NCBI RefSeq assembly: GCF_947179515.1
Contig: NC_067474.1
Location: 94,429,324-94,493,323, forward strand
Direction: 5' to 3'
DNA: 64,000 nt
Source: Apodemus sylvaticus
Lineage: Eukaryota > Chordata > Mammalia > Rodentia > Muridae
Below the pieces are notes generated by a model. It was not told the DNA's origin and searched no databases. It saw only the letters and a list, made by a program, of their open reading frames with translations. Shown here in pieces: positions 45,737-58,238 of the stretch. The first letter of the stretch is position 1. Every line of letters begins with the position of its first letter. The position numbers and the translations under genes are program-made.

Positions 45737-47896
45737 TTTTTTCTCATACTCTCTAGAGTTAACTTTGATATTAAAAATAACGGAGAATTGGTTTGCACAG
45801 TCTTTTGACCTCTTTGTTTTGTGTAGCTTACACACTAGACTCAGAGAGTCTGTGGATTGCCAACTAATGTATTCTTAGTTTAGGACTGTAGAAGTTCCCC
45901 AGACAGGAAGTGAGATTCCAAATGCTAGGCTTTCCCCACCTCCCAACCTAAGACAGAGTGTCTGTTTGTAGGAATTTTGCTGTTTTGGTTATTAAGTGTT
46001 CAACTTGGCCTTTTACAGTCTGGAGGGAAGAAGAATCACTAACTTTTCAGCACAGTTGAAACTAAAAGAAACTGGAGGTGAACAAAACAATGACAAACTA
46101 AGGTGCCTTAAGACCTTCTGAGGATTCAGAGGCCAGACTTTTGTGTTCCATATGACTTCAGCCAAAAACATTAGATCCAGTTCCTTCCACTGTGCATGCC
46201 TTGCAGGTGAGGATCGTCTGAGTTTTAATTTGTTGTTTGGCTCGCCCCAGGATTTTCAGGTGTTGCATGAAGAATGAAGTACAGAGCGTACCTCAGTTCT
46301 TGGTTGTCAGCCATTGGACAATGGCCATGGTATTATTAAACCATCAAGCACGCTGCGTCTGAACCACAAAATTTAATTTTCCTTACTGCAGGGACTAATC
46401 AACTTCCAAGGACTGGAAGACCTAAAGAGACTGTTTTTATCTGCAAAATGCCTCTCCCTTAAGACTACACTGAGCTAATTTTAGTTTTGTCTATCTTCGG
46501 GGTTGTGAACTTTGACAGAAATTCAACTTGATGCAAAACAGGTAAGAGCGGGAACTTATACGAATGCAATTTGTGATGTAAATTAAAGAAAGGCAAAAGT
46601 TCCAGGACACTTGGAGACACCTTGGTAAATGTCTAAGAACTGCACTATAGGCAGTTCTGCTGTACTTGCTAACAAAAAATGCTTTTAAACATTTAAGCTA
46701 TCAGAGAAAGTACCCACTCCTTGCTGTTGTGAGCAGCTTCAATACATTCCCTTTCTATGTACCCATTTATTTTTGGTGCTTTCTCCATCTCCGCTCTTTG
46801 CCTGTCCCACCTATAGCCTTAACTTAGGCTTTGAAATGGGTAGTATTGAAGGAAGTTCCCATTTGTAATGTATCTGAGACTAGTCCTGGTCTGTCTCAGA
46901 CCTCTACTGTGACAGGGTGTCACAGTCCCAAATGTGTTGGTGCCATTAAGTGTGCCCATTATTTTGTGCCCAAAATCTTCTAAATGATTTTAAATCATCC
47001 TGCTAAACAATCAAGGTTTTTAATGATATAAATCAATGTGTATTTCCAGACCTATAATTATCTCATTAAAAATTTAAATTTAATTGAAAATGTTAAAACA
47101 AGTTTTTAAATATGCAATGCTTCCCAAAATTTCATGTCTCCTTTGCTCAGCAGCTAAGCCTGCTGATATTATTCTATATTTAACGTATATGCCACCACTA
47201 TGTACATATCTACCTGTTACCTATAAACTTATTTAAAATGAGGCAGACACCCCCAGAAGTGAGAAAGAAAATGCTTGTGTTTGACCACCAAAAGTCAGCT
47301 AGCAGAGCAAGGGATCCCACATGGCATTGATTGTTCCAGGGCTGATGCAATCAACGTGGAATAATAAGGTGGAATGGGCCGTCTCTTGAGGTGGAAAAAC
47401 TTTTGATTATGTGGATTACACCATCAGAAGCATCAAATCCATGTGGCCAGGAGCCAAGGAACAATTGCAGGAAGGGTGCTGTATCGCTGGATTCTCAAGG
47501 ATGAGCTCATGGCAACATCAAAGGGAGGAGTTGCAAGCAGGGCACAGGATTGATTTGATTGCTTTGGGACACAAATTATTTGGCATAGCACCAGAGATTT
47601 GGGGTAAATTCCAAGTACTTAGATGGGTGACCCAAGACTCAGGGCTGCTTAATTTGCAACTGTCATTAAGGAAACAATTAAGATGTGAGTGCAATGGAGA
47701 GCCAGCCGTGTGTACCAGGGACCTCCTGGGAGGTGTAGGGCTCGGGGGGCTGGCTGGAAGACTGAACACAAATTTTGATAATTTCTATAGAAACATATAA
47801 TCAAGGTTCTGTACAAATAACTTAAAATGAACTTTTCAAAGTAGTCTGTATTTAGCAATGTCCAACTTATACAAGGTTAAAAAGTAACTGCAACAA

Positions 47897-47936
47897 CAAA
47901 AACAAACAAACAAACAAACAAACAAAAAACAAATGA
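47897..47936. repeat. (CAAA)n microsatellite
   Basis: A run of CAAA tetranucleotides with A-rich edges. Confidence 0.92.
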
Positions 47937-49246
47937 AAAAACCCAGCTAAAATCTTAATGCAAATCTGTTTTCCCCCAGTGGAGTAAAAAGTTGATTCTG
48001 ACTGAAGACTGAAATGCCTAAGCAGCCCATTTTCTGATATTTGAACAACTCACAGTCTTTATTTACCTTAAGGACTTCATGGTAAATATTAAAATGGCAC
48101 CTTAATGCATTTGTATATTAGTGGTAAAGACACTAATGTGTGTTTAGCTGACACCACTCCACCTTTCTTCCACACTCAGAGAAAACTACAGTTTCATTGG
48201 TTGGAGATGAGCACATTTCTAGGAAGTGGATTCTGATTATTGAAAGTAAATCAGATGTAACCCTTTCCCTTTGTCAGTTATAAACCTAGGCAGGAACATA
48301 ACAGCCAGTTTCTGACAAATTGGATAAAAGGAGAATTGTGAATTCTTTTATATTCTTCTGTTATACTCTTAATTACCTTGTTTGGGATCGGGCTTCCCAA
48401 ACCTGGTGCACACATCGGCAGCTATTGTGAGATCCCAGAAGGAGAGTGTAGTATCTCATTGAAGACATGCAGAACAGATTCTTGGAAGAGAGAGACCTTG
48501 ATCAGGGTCCATACACAACCCAAGAAATGATGTCTTCTGGCTTTCTTGTTCTGGGTGCTAAGAAATAAATCTATGTTCTGTGCCAGTCCACTATTTCAGG
48601 TGTGAGGGATGTGGTAGCCATTCTGTAAGTAGACAGACATGGCTTGCTCAGGCATAGAGCCAGAGTGAAGACGGCCCTTGACTTTATTTCAAGCCTCTCT
48701 TCTCTATTTCCAGCTTTCCTCTCTCCTCCCCTTATAATACAAAAACAGAACCAAAGGAGTGAAAACAAGATGACTTATGCTCAAATACCTTGTATGCCCA
48801 GAGTATTTAATGATAAATTCAACTTCAGTAGACTCCTTTAAAATTGTTCTTCTTGGTTCTCATCATGAGACTCTATTACCCCGCAGATACTGGAAAACAG
48901 ATTGAAGATCTAAAAAATGTCAGTGACCATCCAAAGAATGTTTTCTGGAGTTTAAACCACAGCAACCTGTCTTTTATGAAATTTAATCTAAGTTTCAGGT
49001 AAGGACCTGTTGAGTTCAAGATAGTTTTAAGAGGGAAGACTTAGATTTCATTCTGCTGTTTGGAAGTTTAGTAAATAGGCAAAATTGGTGCAAAGGCATG
49101 GTCTTCAGAGCAGCTTTTTATTCAAGTGTCTGAAATGTTCTAGTTTGTGATTTCTTAAATCTGGTCATATTTCAAGCCTGTTACAGGAAATTGGAATATC
49201 TTGATATTACTTATGAAAATCGACATATTTCCAATTGCCTTCCAAA

Positions 49247-49272
<26 letters not shown>
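49247..49272. repeat. (GT)n microsatellite
   Basis: A pure GT run of about 26 bp. Confidence 0.95.
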
Positions 49273-49277
<5 letters not shown>

Positions 49278-51649
49278 GATAATTGTGTATCTTCCACTGT
49301 AGTAACTATTTATTGAATTGAATTTGTGCTCAATTTAGCCAGAAGCAGCATTCTGCAGAGAATTTCTGGGAAAAAGAGGAGTGAGGAGGATGAACAAGGG
49401 GTGGAGAATGGGAGAGCCAGAAGGGGGTACTGAATTAAAAAAAATGGGCATTTCCTATTCATCACTATGGCTATGAGCTTGTACTATACATGTGTTAAAT
49501 TTATCAAGAGGAGACAGACAGTTCCCCTGACTGAGACAGAAAGCGGTTTTGAAGATCCTTTCAAAATGATGGCTGTTAGGCTTTTATAGGAAACATTTGC
49601 TTTAAAGGGAAACCTGGCAAAAGAAGGGAATTCCTATCAAGGGTAACAATTATAAGTATTCTAATTGCCTGGCAATAATTTGTTTGTAAAATTGGCCTGT
49701 GCATCATGCATTTGTGTCAGTGGTTTAGAGGCAGTAGTGGTGCAATGCCGAATTTTTTTTTTTTTTTGACCAAGAGTACTGAGAATACATTCAAGACAGC
49801 TGATTTGGCTTTCACTCCTACCTTGTCTCCCCTCCCTTCTCCACATGTCTTCTGCTTCCGGTGCTAGGGAGGGACAGAGGGGAGAAAGAACAGACATAAA
49901 ATAACTGCAAAAGCCAGTGTCTGCTGCTCAAAGTATTTTATTATTTCAAGAATTCATTCAAAGCTGGGCTGCAATTACATTTAAAACAGGAGAATAATGG
50001 GCTTCTGACATGTATATGGTTTTAGAAATATAAGGCCTCATTTTCTCAGCTGGAGTTTCCCCTGCAATGTGCATTTGCATTACATTAGAGATGCTCTTTT
50101 GGAAAAAGAGGATCACATGCATTCAGACATCTTGACGTTATCTGGGTCATAGGGAACATTTAAAAGCAGTAGCCCCTTGCAAGAACCACAGCCTTCTTAC
50201 AGGCAAGCATCACACGCATTAAGGGAGGAGGCCAGCCCCATGCGTCTCTTTACATTGGCCATGTTTTATGACATACCTGCCTAACCCAGACATTAATCTA
50301 CTGAAGATGGATTGGCCTGGTCATGGTCCTCTGCTAACCTTCATCGGCATGTACATTACCTAAATTGAAATCTGCACTTTTTCATGCCATGAACGGTTTG
50401 ATGTGACGGTCCAAGGAATGTCGGCTGCATTAGAATTGGGTTTTATGTGGACTGAAGCTCCTTCCTATTTACCTTTCAGCAGAACAGCTGCAGGCTCTCC
50501 CTTTTACTTGACAATGAAGGCATTCATCCCCAGTGATCAGCCCAAGAGATGCTGCCCATACTGGCTCAGAATCCTGTGGCCTTTCTCAGGTATGTAAGCA
50601 TCTTACTGGTTTCCTGTTCCCAGAAGTGACAAAGACACTGCGAAGAAGGAATGCAGAAGTTTTCACCTGTTTAATTGTCTAATAAAGCTCTGTACTACAA
50701 GTTCTTTGTCATCTTCCGAGAAGAGGTGATCTGTAAGTGTCTGTGATTACACAGGGTGGGGGGGGGCATTATGACCACAGAGAGACCTGTGTCATTGCTG
50801 TGATGCTGTGTGGACAATCTCACGAAGCTGTATAAGATGTCTATAATTTCCTAATCTTCTATGTCTTAGTTTCCCAGACATGACACTATTTCCTTTCTCT
50901 GTACTCACATTTATTCATTGAATGTTAGAGAGCTAGATTTATGTTTGCCCCATATTATTAGTGGACTAAGGTGTCCTAGAGAAAGATGGATCTTTATAAA
51001 ACACATTGATGATTTTATCTGTGGTTTCTGCAGAATAAAATAAAAAAAAAAAGACCTTCAGAGTCAAGGACATATGGTTTATGGGTGGACAATTAGAGAG
51101 CAAATCATAGCTCTCTATAGGTATTAGGGATGTGTGGCCTTTGAACTTCACTTTTATTCTGACTACTGGCTAAGATAGCAGGCTAGATGGAATTCTGCAA
51201 TCATTCATGCATTCAACAGGTACTTATAAAACATTTCAGTGCAGCAAATCGCAATCGCTAGCTGATGGGGATCCAACCTTATGCTCTACTTTCTTGAAGC
51301 CTCAAATGCTTAATCCAAGAAAGTGTTTGGCAGAGCATAAGCACATCGTGAATTTGCTATTATTATCACAACTCCTGCAATAAAATTGTACAGAGTCACT
51401 TCTCTGTGCTTGCTTTTGTAGGTATTCCACACTGTCTTTTGAAAGAGCAACTAAAGGGTGATCTTAAACACCCTGTATGGACACACTCCAGGAATGCACA
51501 AAGCAGGATGTCCCCTGCACTAACTTTTGAACAAAAATTAGGTTTCTGCTTTAGCAATGAGATGTACTTGTATCATCTAGATGTTTGCACTTCCTGATTA
51601 TTTAGAGCTAACGATGTGCCAGGTACTCTTGCACTAAGTAAGTCTAGAA

Positions 51650-51881
51650 CAGTGATTTGCAACCTGTGGGGCATGACTCTTTTGGTGGGTCAAATGTCTC
51701 TTTCACAAGAGTTGTATACAATATCCTTATTGTACATGCCAGATATTTATGCTAGGATTCATAACAGTAGCAAAATTACAATTATGAAGTAGCAATGAGA
51801 ACATATTTATGGTTGGGAGTCATCATAACATGATTAACTGTACTAAAGTGTCACAGCATCTACAAAACTCCAGAACCACTG
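51650..51881. mobile_element. hAT-Charlie-type non-autonomous DNA transposon (URR1-like)
   Basis: 232 bp with ends CAGTGATTTGCAACCTGTGG and (reverse complement of the right end) CAGTGGTTCTGGAG, close to the CAGNGGTTCTCAA terminal inverted repeat of hAT-Charlie elements. Eight-base flanks GTCTAGAA (51642-51649) and CTCTAGAA (51882-51889) match at 7 of 8 positions, as expected for the hAT 8-bp target duplication. The inner ATTACAATTATGAAGTAGCAA block matches a rodent-specific non-autonomous family that I recall as URR1. Confidence 0.85.
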
Positions 51882-51889
51882 CTCTAGAA

Positions 51890-53939
51890 AGACATCTTTT
51901 GAGTTTCCCCAGCTATTAAAATCATGTTTTAAATCTATAATGTTTTGAGCATCTCCAAAACAGGAATGATCTGGACAAACATGTTCTCAGTATGTTGGCC
52001 CCTGAAAGACCTACTGAAAAAACATCATTTAAAAATATCAAGGTTGAGGGTCAAACAACTGGAGATTTAATATCACGAATCTGGTCATAATGCTGAATAT
52101 GCTTTTGGATTCAGCCATTACTGGAGTTACTTATTGTGACAATGACATTGCCTAGTAGGAGTCAATGGAATTGTGTCACAAATGCTTGTAATGCAAGTAT
52201 GCAAGTGTGGAGTCTTTCACAAGTAGGTGGCAAAGAACTAGAGAGGAGGGTTGGTGTCATGTCATGGGAAATCTCCACCTGCTGGAGTTATACTGAGCTT
52301 GGGCTAATTTCATTTGTTCCCACTTTCTGAGGCAATAAATGTCCTTGGTGAGTAATGACACACACACCTACCTATTTAGAAAATTACAGAGATAGTTTCC
52401 ATTCTGTGGTATTAGCTCCAAAAAAAGGTGTGGAGAGCTGTAGGCTCTTTGAATGATCCAAATTCTCCTCATATAATTCCCCTAGCATTTGTCTTATTTA
52501 CAAGGCTTGAAAATGATATAGGACAGTTCATGGAGTCTTCTTTTTCATACTTCAGTGGCCATGCGAAGAAGGGATCAGCTAAGAATACAGGAAATGCCAA
52601 GTACTGGTACAGAAACATCCTACAAAGGCTGGACATGACATGCCGTTCAGGCTGAAAACAATGGCAGCTATGCTGAGACTTCTAATTTAATAAACCTAAT
52701 AGAAAAATCATTGAGTCATATCTCCCATCCTTTTACTCTCTGGATTAAAATTCCATCCTCCTTCCTCTATCTCTAAGTGGCTAAATAATAGAGTTGTACC
52801 AACAGGTCATTCTCATGACACACTTCTAGAAATACCGAGCATGGTTTTAAGAGTAATGAGAATAAGTCCACGTTAGGCTGAGTGTCCAATTTAAATGTCG
52901 TTCTTTGTTGCTCACCCTCCTATAACAGTATGAAGTCCTTCTATTGGTTTCCTTTTACATTGGTTCAATTGTTCCTGGAAGATGTTTAAGGTAAGATGCT
53001 TGGAAGGATATCATAATATCTAAAGCATCTTTGGGAGAGGGAGAACCTCACAAGGATTCAAGGAATCAGGTGCCCTTGTTTCTGATGAAAACTGAAAGAG
53101 AATGCTTTTGCTATTCAGTTATGTCTAGCTCCCTCAGTGGTACCTGCTGAACGTTCCTTTTAACCACACTCAGTGGTACAGATCGCTTGCTAATATTCTA
53201 CTGTGCTGAGGTATCAGGGACAGAAAACAAAGAGATTAAGTAGCTTTCTAAGTCAGTGCAAAAGCACTCCCACATATTTCTCATTTGTAAATATCAATGT
53301 GTTGTTCAGGATACACTAAATTATGCTTTAGTAACAAAACCACCCATTTCTAATGACTTTATGTATTAAGGAAATTTTTAAAATGTATACTATGCCTTTA
53401 CTTTGACTTGGTCAAACTCTTACCTGAAGCTCCTTTGAAATTTTTATCTATCTTTCGAATAGGGGGCATAGACAGTAAGATGTTTCAATGCTAGCTTTCA
53501 AGTATATTCATTTAATGGAGACACACTTTGTTCTGGTGTATCAATCCCTCCTGATTTTTTGGTCAAATATGTCATATATTCAAACCTAATTTCAAAGGGA
53601 AAGAGAAGATGGTCTGCCATATTCTAGAATTTTCACACCTAATACAAGTATAAGCTATAGCAGGATCTTTGATAGTTGTTCCTAAACGAGGCACATTTGA
53701 TCCTAGAAAACATTTATTTACCAATGTCTGGCAACAGTCTCTTGTCAGAATGCAGGGATAGTGAGTGACATTGGCATCTAGTAGTCCAAAGTCAGAGATA
53801 CTGAAACATCCCATGGGACACAGGACAACACAATGAACTATCTAGCTTAGAGTTGTGCCCATTGAGAAAGTCTGCATGTGGATCCTGGATATCTTCAAAA
53901 GTCATTATATACAGAGGAAAACCCACTCTCATAAAACCT
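51890..53939. other. Single-copy DNA, no gene seen
   Basis: No coding or mobile sequence recognised. Confidence 0.45.
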
Positions 53940-55190
53940 GGGATGTGTTATGAGCTTTAACAATTTAAACTGTGTAATATTGATGAGTTGGTAGACTAGA
54001 CCAATAAGGTAATGAAACCCAATGGAAAGTTTGAGCACAGCAGTATTTGACAATTGCAGGAATAATATTAGATTGTCTGTGTATAAAGGATGGAACAAAG
54101 CTGTGTGTTAACCTCATGCCATTTCCAAAAATAATTTCCAGATGGATTAAAAACGTAAAAACACAAAAAGTAAATGAAAACTGGTTTCAGAATAAGATCG
54201 GAGCCTATTTTTGTGACTAAAGGTTTGAAAGAGATCATAAACAAAACCCTTAAAACAATAAGCTTTTTAAGGCATAATATTTTAAGGAGGAGGCAGTAAG
54301 AGCTTAAGAGCCAAAGGGGGTGGAGACTAACAAAACAAGTTTCAAAATTAACATGAGCAAAGCTCATATGAATTCATAGAGTCCAGCAAACACAGGGCCT
54401 GTATACCTTTATAATATGGTTTCCAGGTTAGTGTTTTTATGGGAATTGTGAATGTGACTGTGCACACTAGTGGGCTTATGATTCTTGTGAGTTCTCTTGA
54501 GTTCTTTCCTTCCGTTGCTTTGTCTTGTCTAACTTCAGTGTGATATTTTATATTTTATTTTGTTACAATTTAAAGAAAGAAAGAATGAATAAATAAACGA
54601 ATGACTGAAAATCTAGACACTATAGTGAAGGTTAATAATGGAATTGTTGTTTATACCTGCTACAGGGAAAAATCAGTTTTCTCCATTTGAGTGATGCTGG
54701 GTCTATATGTTCTGGTGTATCAATCAACATTTAATGGACTCCACAGATTTTTTTTGTGTGTGTGTGGTTTTGTTTGGTTGTAGTTTGGTGGGGTTTTTTG
54801 TGTGTGTGTGTCTGTTTTCTTCCTTTTTGGGTATTGTTTTATTGATTTTTGAGTTTTGTTCTTTTTGGGGGAGGGGATTTTTTTTTTTGAGACAGGGTTT
54901 ATCTGTATAACTTTGACTGTCCTGGAACTCACTCTGTAGACCAGGCTGGCCTTGAACTCAGAACTCTGCCTGCCTCTGTCTCCCAGAGTGCTGGGATTAC
55001 AGGCGTGTGCCACCATCGCCCAGCTCAGGAGTTTTGTTCTTGTACTATTGGGCCTTTACCTTTTGGGAAATAATTTGAGGCTGGGAGAGTAGAGAGGGGG
55101 AGAGGATATAGAAAGACTTTGGGGACTGGAAGAATATTATCAAAATATATTTAAATTAAGATTGTTTTAAATAATAAAAGTGTAACAAAA
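53940..55190 (+). mobile_element. Old L1 fragment with nested B1
   Basis: AATAATTTCCAGATGGATTAAAAACG and the AAGGCAT/GCAGTAAG stretches are ORF2-like. Later parts (54440-54600) and the G-rich stretch after the B1 (55075-55135) resemble a murid L1 3' UTR, followed by an A-rich end. Heavily mutated. The B1 at 54880-55024 interrupts it. Confidence 0.6.
54880..55024 (-). mobile_element. B1 SINE, full length
   Basis: TTTTTTTGAGACAGGGTTT, GACTGTCCTGGAACTCACTC, AGACCAGGCTGGCCTTGAAC, GAGTGCTGGGATTACAGGC and GTGCCACCATCGCCCAGC: all B1 blocks on the minus strand, inserted in the older L1. Confidence 0.95.
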
Positions 55191-55274
55191 TATTAGAATT
55201 AATTTGTGGGAGGATTTCATAATGAACCCAATGTACTTGGATCATATTCACCCTACTCTTTGTAACCCCCCCAA

Positions 55275-55276
<2 letters not shown>

Positions 55277-55316
<40 letters not shown>
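55277..55316. repeat. (CT)n microsatellite
   Basis: A pure CT run of about 40 bp. Confidence 0.96.
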
Positions 55317-55317
<1 letters not shown>

Positions 55318-55324
55318 ATGAAAG

Positions 55325-55565
55325 TCCAATTTGTACTGCCCACGTATTCATAGGTGTGAACTCTATACTGATGGCTTACAGGCACCACATGCTTCTTCTA
55401 TTAGCCACTAACTGCCAATATTTCGTCCACTGGAGGCGGGGACTCCTCTGCCTCTCTCTCCTTGGTGCAGGGATGTTCATTGGTTTGATGATGCACAGGC
55501 CTTGTGCAGGAGGCCACAGCTGCTGTGAGTTTGTGAGTGTAGGCTCACAGGCTTGAACGCTTAGC
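55325..55565 (+). repeat. Dispersed murid repeat (CAATTTGT...GCCCA type)
   Basis: CCAATTTGTACTGCCCACGTA, ATAGGTGTGAACTC and GCACAGGCCTTGTGCAGGAGG follow the order of a common mouse-like dispersed repeat that I recognise but cannot name. Confidence 0.45.
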
Positions 55566-55855
55566 CACCTGGGGAGTGGCACTATTAGAAGGTATGATCT
55601 TGCTGGAGGAATTGCATCACTAAGGATGGGCCTTGAGGTTTCAAAAGCCCATGCCAGACCAAGAGCCTATCTCCCTGCCTGCAGATCAGGATATATTTCT
55701 CAGTAACTGCTCCAAGGGATGCTTGAGTGCCACCATGCTTCCTGACATGATGACAATAGACTAAACCTATGAAACTGTAAGCAAGCCACCAATTACATGC
55801 TTTATTTCAGAAGAGTTGCCTTGGTCCTGGGTATCTCTTCAAATCAATAGAACAG
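55566..55855 (+). repeat. High-copy murid dispersed repeat (family R)
   Basis: GGGAGTGGCACTATTAGAAGG, AAGGATGGGCCTTGAGG, ACCATGCTTCCTGACATGATG, ATAGACTAAACCTATGAAACTG and AGAGTTGCCTTGGTCCTGG are the standard blocks of a very common murid repeat, ending GTATCTCTTCAAATCAATAGAA. The same family occurs in reverse at 27140-27490 and 63083-63825. Confidence 0.7.
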
Positions 55856-55907
55856 GGACTGGGAGAATAGCAGTCTTGTTATATCCAGAGACTGTTGTTT
55901 CACTTCA

Positions 55908-56990
55908 TTCTTTTTTTTTTTAATCCTATATCCTTTGTTTACATTTCAAATGATTTTTCCCTTTCCTGGTTCCCCCCTCCCCATAAGTCCCATAAGCCCT
56001 CTTCGCTCTACCCTCTCCCCAATCAACCCCCTCACACTTCTCTGTCCTGGTAATCCTCTATAATGTTGCATCAAGCCTTTCCAAGACCAGGGCCCTTCTT
56101 CTTGGGAGTGATTTGATATGTGAGTTGTGTCTTGGGTATTCAGAGCCACTTATCAGTGACTGTATTCCATGTGTGTTCTTTTGTGAATGAGTTACCTCAT
56201 TTAGGATGGTATTTTCCAGTTCCAACCATTTGCCTAAGAATTTCATGAATTCATTATTTTTAATTGCTGAGTAGTATTCCATTGTGTAAATATACTACAT
56301 TTTCTGTATCCATTCCTCCATTAAGGGACATCTGGGTTCTTTCCAGCTTCTGGCTATTATAAATAAGGCTGCTCTGAACACAGTGGAGCATGTGTCCTTA
56401 TTGCATGCTGGGGAATCCTCTGGGTGTGTGCCCAGGAGTGGTATAGCAGGGTCCTCTGGAAGTGTCATGCCCAGTTTTCTGAGGAACCACCAGACTGATT
56501 TCCAGAGTGGTTGTATCAACTTGTATTCCCACCAGCAGTGGAGGAGTGTTCCTCCTTCTCCACATCCTCGCCAACACCTGCTTTCTCCTGAGTTTTCAAT
56601 CTTAGCCATCCTTGCTGGTGTGAGGTGAAATCTCAGGGTTGTTTTGATTTTTATTTCCCTAATGACTAATGATACTGAACATTTCTTAAAGTTCCTGAAC
56701 AGAACACCAATAGCTTATGCTCTAAGATCAAGAATTGACAAATGGGACCTCATAAAATTACAAAGTTTCTGTAAGGCAAAGGACACTGTCAAAAGGACAA
56801 AATGGGCAACCAACAAATTAGAAAAAGATCTTCACCAACCCTACATCTGACAGAGGGCTAATATCCAATATATACAAAGAACTCAAGAAGTTAGACTCCA
56901 GAGAACCAAATAACCCTATTAAAAATGGTGTACAGAGCTAAACAAAGAATTTTCACCTGAAGAACTTTGAGACGCACCTTAAGAAATGTT
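55908..56990. mobile_element. 5'-inverted L1 insertion (copy H)
   Basis: 55911-56692 is the minus-strand L1 3' end: a T-run, a C-rich 3' UTR, then the ORF2 C-terminus (MEYYSAI, CWRGCGEGGTLLHCWW), with one in-frame stop at 56295-56297. At about 56693 the orientation flips and plus-strand ORF2 (FLNRTPIAYALRSRIDKWD, LQSFCKAKDTVKR) continues to about 56985. Flanks TTCACTTCATTCTT (55899-55912) and TTCACTTCTTTCTT (56989-57002) match at 13 of 14 bases, a likely target duplication. Confidence 0.9.
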
Positions 56991-57128
56991 CACTTCTTTC
57001 TTGATCCTCCCAGATCTCTGATCATTGCACCACATCTTCTGAGATGGTCTCCACACACCTTGAGAATGTAGGTATGATGTGGATATCTCTCTTATGGCAG
57101 AGCACCATCAATAAGAGACTGAAAAAAG

Positions 57129-57340
57129 TGGCTGGAGAAATGGCTCAGAGGTTAAGAGCACTGACAGCTCTTCCAGAAGTCCTGAGTTCAATTCCCAACA
57201 ACTACATGGTGGCTCACAACCATCTGTAATGGGATCTGATACCCTCTTCTGGTGTGTTTGAAGACAGCCTACAGTGTACTAATCACATATAATAAATAAA
57301 TAAATAAATAAATAATAAATAAATAAAATCTTTTAGATAT
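57129..57340 (+). mobile_element. B2 SINE, full length
   Basis: GGCTGGAGAAATGGCTCAGAG, GTTAAGAGCACTGAC, GAGTTCAATTCCCAAC (polymerase III B-box region), ACATGGTGGCTCACAACC and CCTCTTCTGGTGTGTTTGAAG are all B2 landmarks, followed by an (AATA)n tail at about 57292-57330. B2 is tRNA-derived, transcribed by RNA polymerase III and mobilised by L1. Confidence 0.95.
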
Positions 57341-57341
57341 A

Positions 57342-57372
57342 TAAAACACAGAAATACAACAGCGATGACTTT
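57342..57372 (+). repeat. 31-bp direct repeat, left copy
   Basis: TAAAACACAGAAATACAACA and the next 11 bases are identical to 58239-58269. The B2 tail ends just upstream. Confidence 0.93.
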
Positions 57373-57544
57373 GTGAATCAAGCCTGAGAGAATATTCTAT
57401 GGATATAGAGATACAAATATAGAGGGCAGTCATACAAAAATCCTTAATAAAATCATATAGACTTGTGAATGTGAAAGTTATTTTTAAAAAAGAGACTTAG
57501 AAATGTTTTCAAGTATTTATAGAACATTAACTTTTATCCAAAGA

Positions 57545-57690
57545 TATCCTGGGTGTGGTGCCACACACTTTTAATGCCAACAGTCAGAGGCAGGACAGGC
57601 AGGTAGCCTGGTCTACAAGAGTAAGTTTTGGGAGAACCAGGGCTTCATAGAGAAACTCACAGCTTTACAGGGAAAAATCTGTCTCCAAAA
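57545..57690 (+). mobile_element. B1 SINE, diverged
   Basis: CCTGGGTGTGGTGCCACACAC, GTCAGAGGCAGGACAGG, TAGCCTGGTCTACAAGAG, AGGGCTTCATAGAG and CTGTCTCCAAAAAAG follow the B1 order on the plus strand, with a small internal insertion. Confidence 0.85.
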
Positions 57691-58238
57691 AAGAGAGGAT
57701 TGTGGAGAGAAAAGTTTATCAAAATATACAATAAATTCATCAAGTATAAGAACATTAAGAAAAATAGAAAAATGAGTTCAAGGCATCTTGCAGTATCTCA
57801 GAGTAAAGAAAGCACAAAACAATGATGGTGTACCAGAGAGATAAACAGGAGCTCCAGAGAAGAGCTTGGGCAGCGAAATAGATAAAATTGCAATACATTA
57901 AATCATAAGTTCTGATATTGATACAGCTCTACAAATAGCTGCAAAAGAAACAATTTGTTTACATAATTCTATGTTATTTGAGCATGCTCCTCAGAGTGGG
58001 AAGTCAATGAATCCACTTTACCTGCAAAGGCCTCCTTTTTGCTTGGAGTGTAAATATAATTTAGAGACTTGCTTTAAAGGCACATCATTTGAAAAGAGGA
58101 AAAGTAACATTACAGTAGAGGAAGATACTGCCTTGACTGAGTGATTGTGGACATCCTGAATCAGGTTACTATTTGGCATGCTGACAGTGAAGAATGGTGG
58201 AATAATTGATACGCAGATTCCAGAGACCTTCGAGGATT
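57691..58238. other. Single-copy DNA between SINE and direct repeat
   Basis: No coding or mobile sequence recognised. Confidence 0.45.

Larger units (their letters stand above)
45735..51641. other. Repeat-poor single-copy block, no gene seen
   Basis: About 5.9 kb without recognisable L1, SINE or LTR; only short simple tracts occur: (CAAA)n at 47897-47936, (GT)n at 49247-49272, a T-run near 49751 and an A-run near 51035. TAAT and ATTAA homeodomain-like motifs and an ATTTGCAT octamer (near 50077) are common. The open frame at 47411-47800 (129 codons) has no recognisable domain. It may contain conserved regulatory DNA, but that is inference. Confidence 0.45.

Noticed and set aside
47411..47800. 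129-codon open frame in the repeat-poor island
   Set aside because: No domain, signal or codon bias that I can see; a conservation test would decide.
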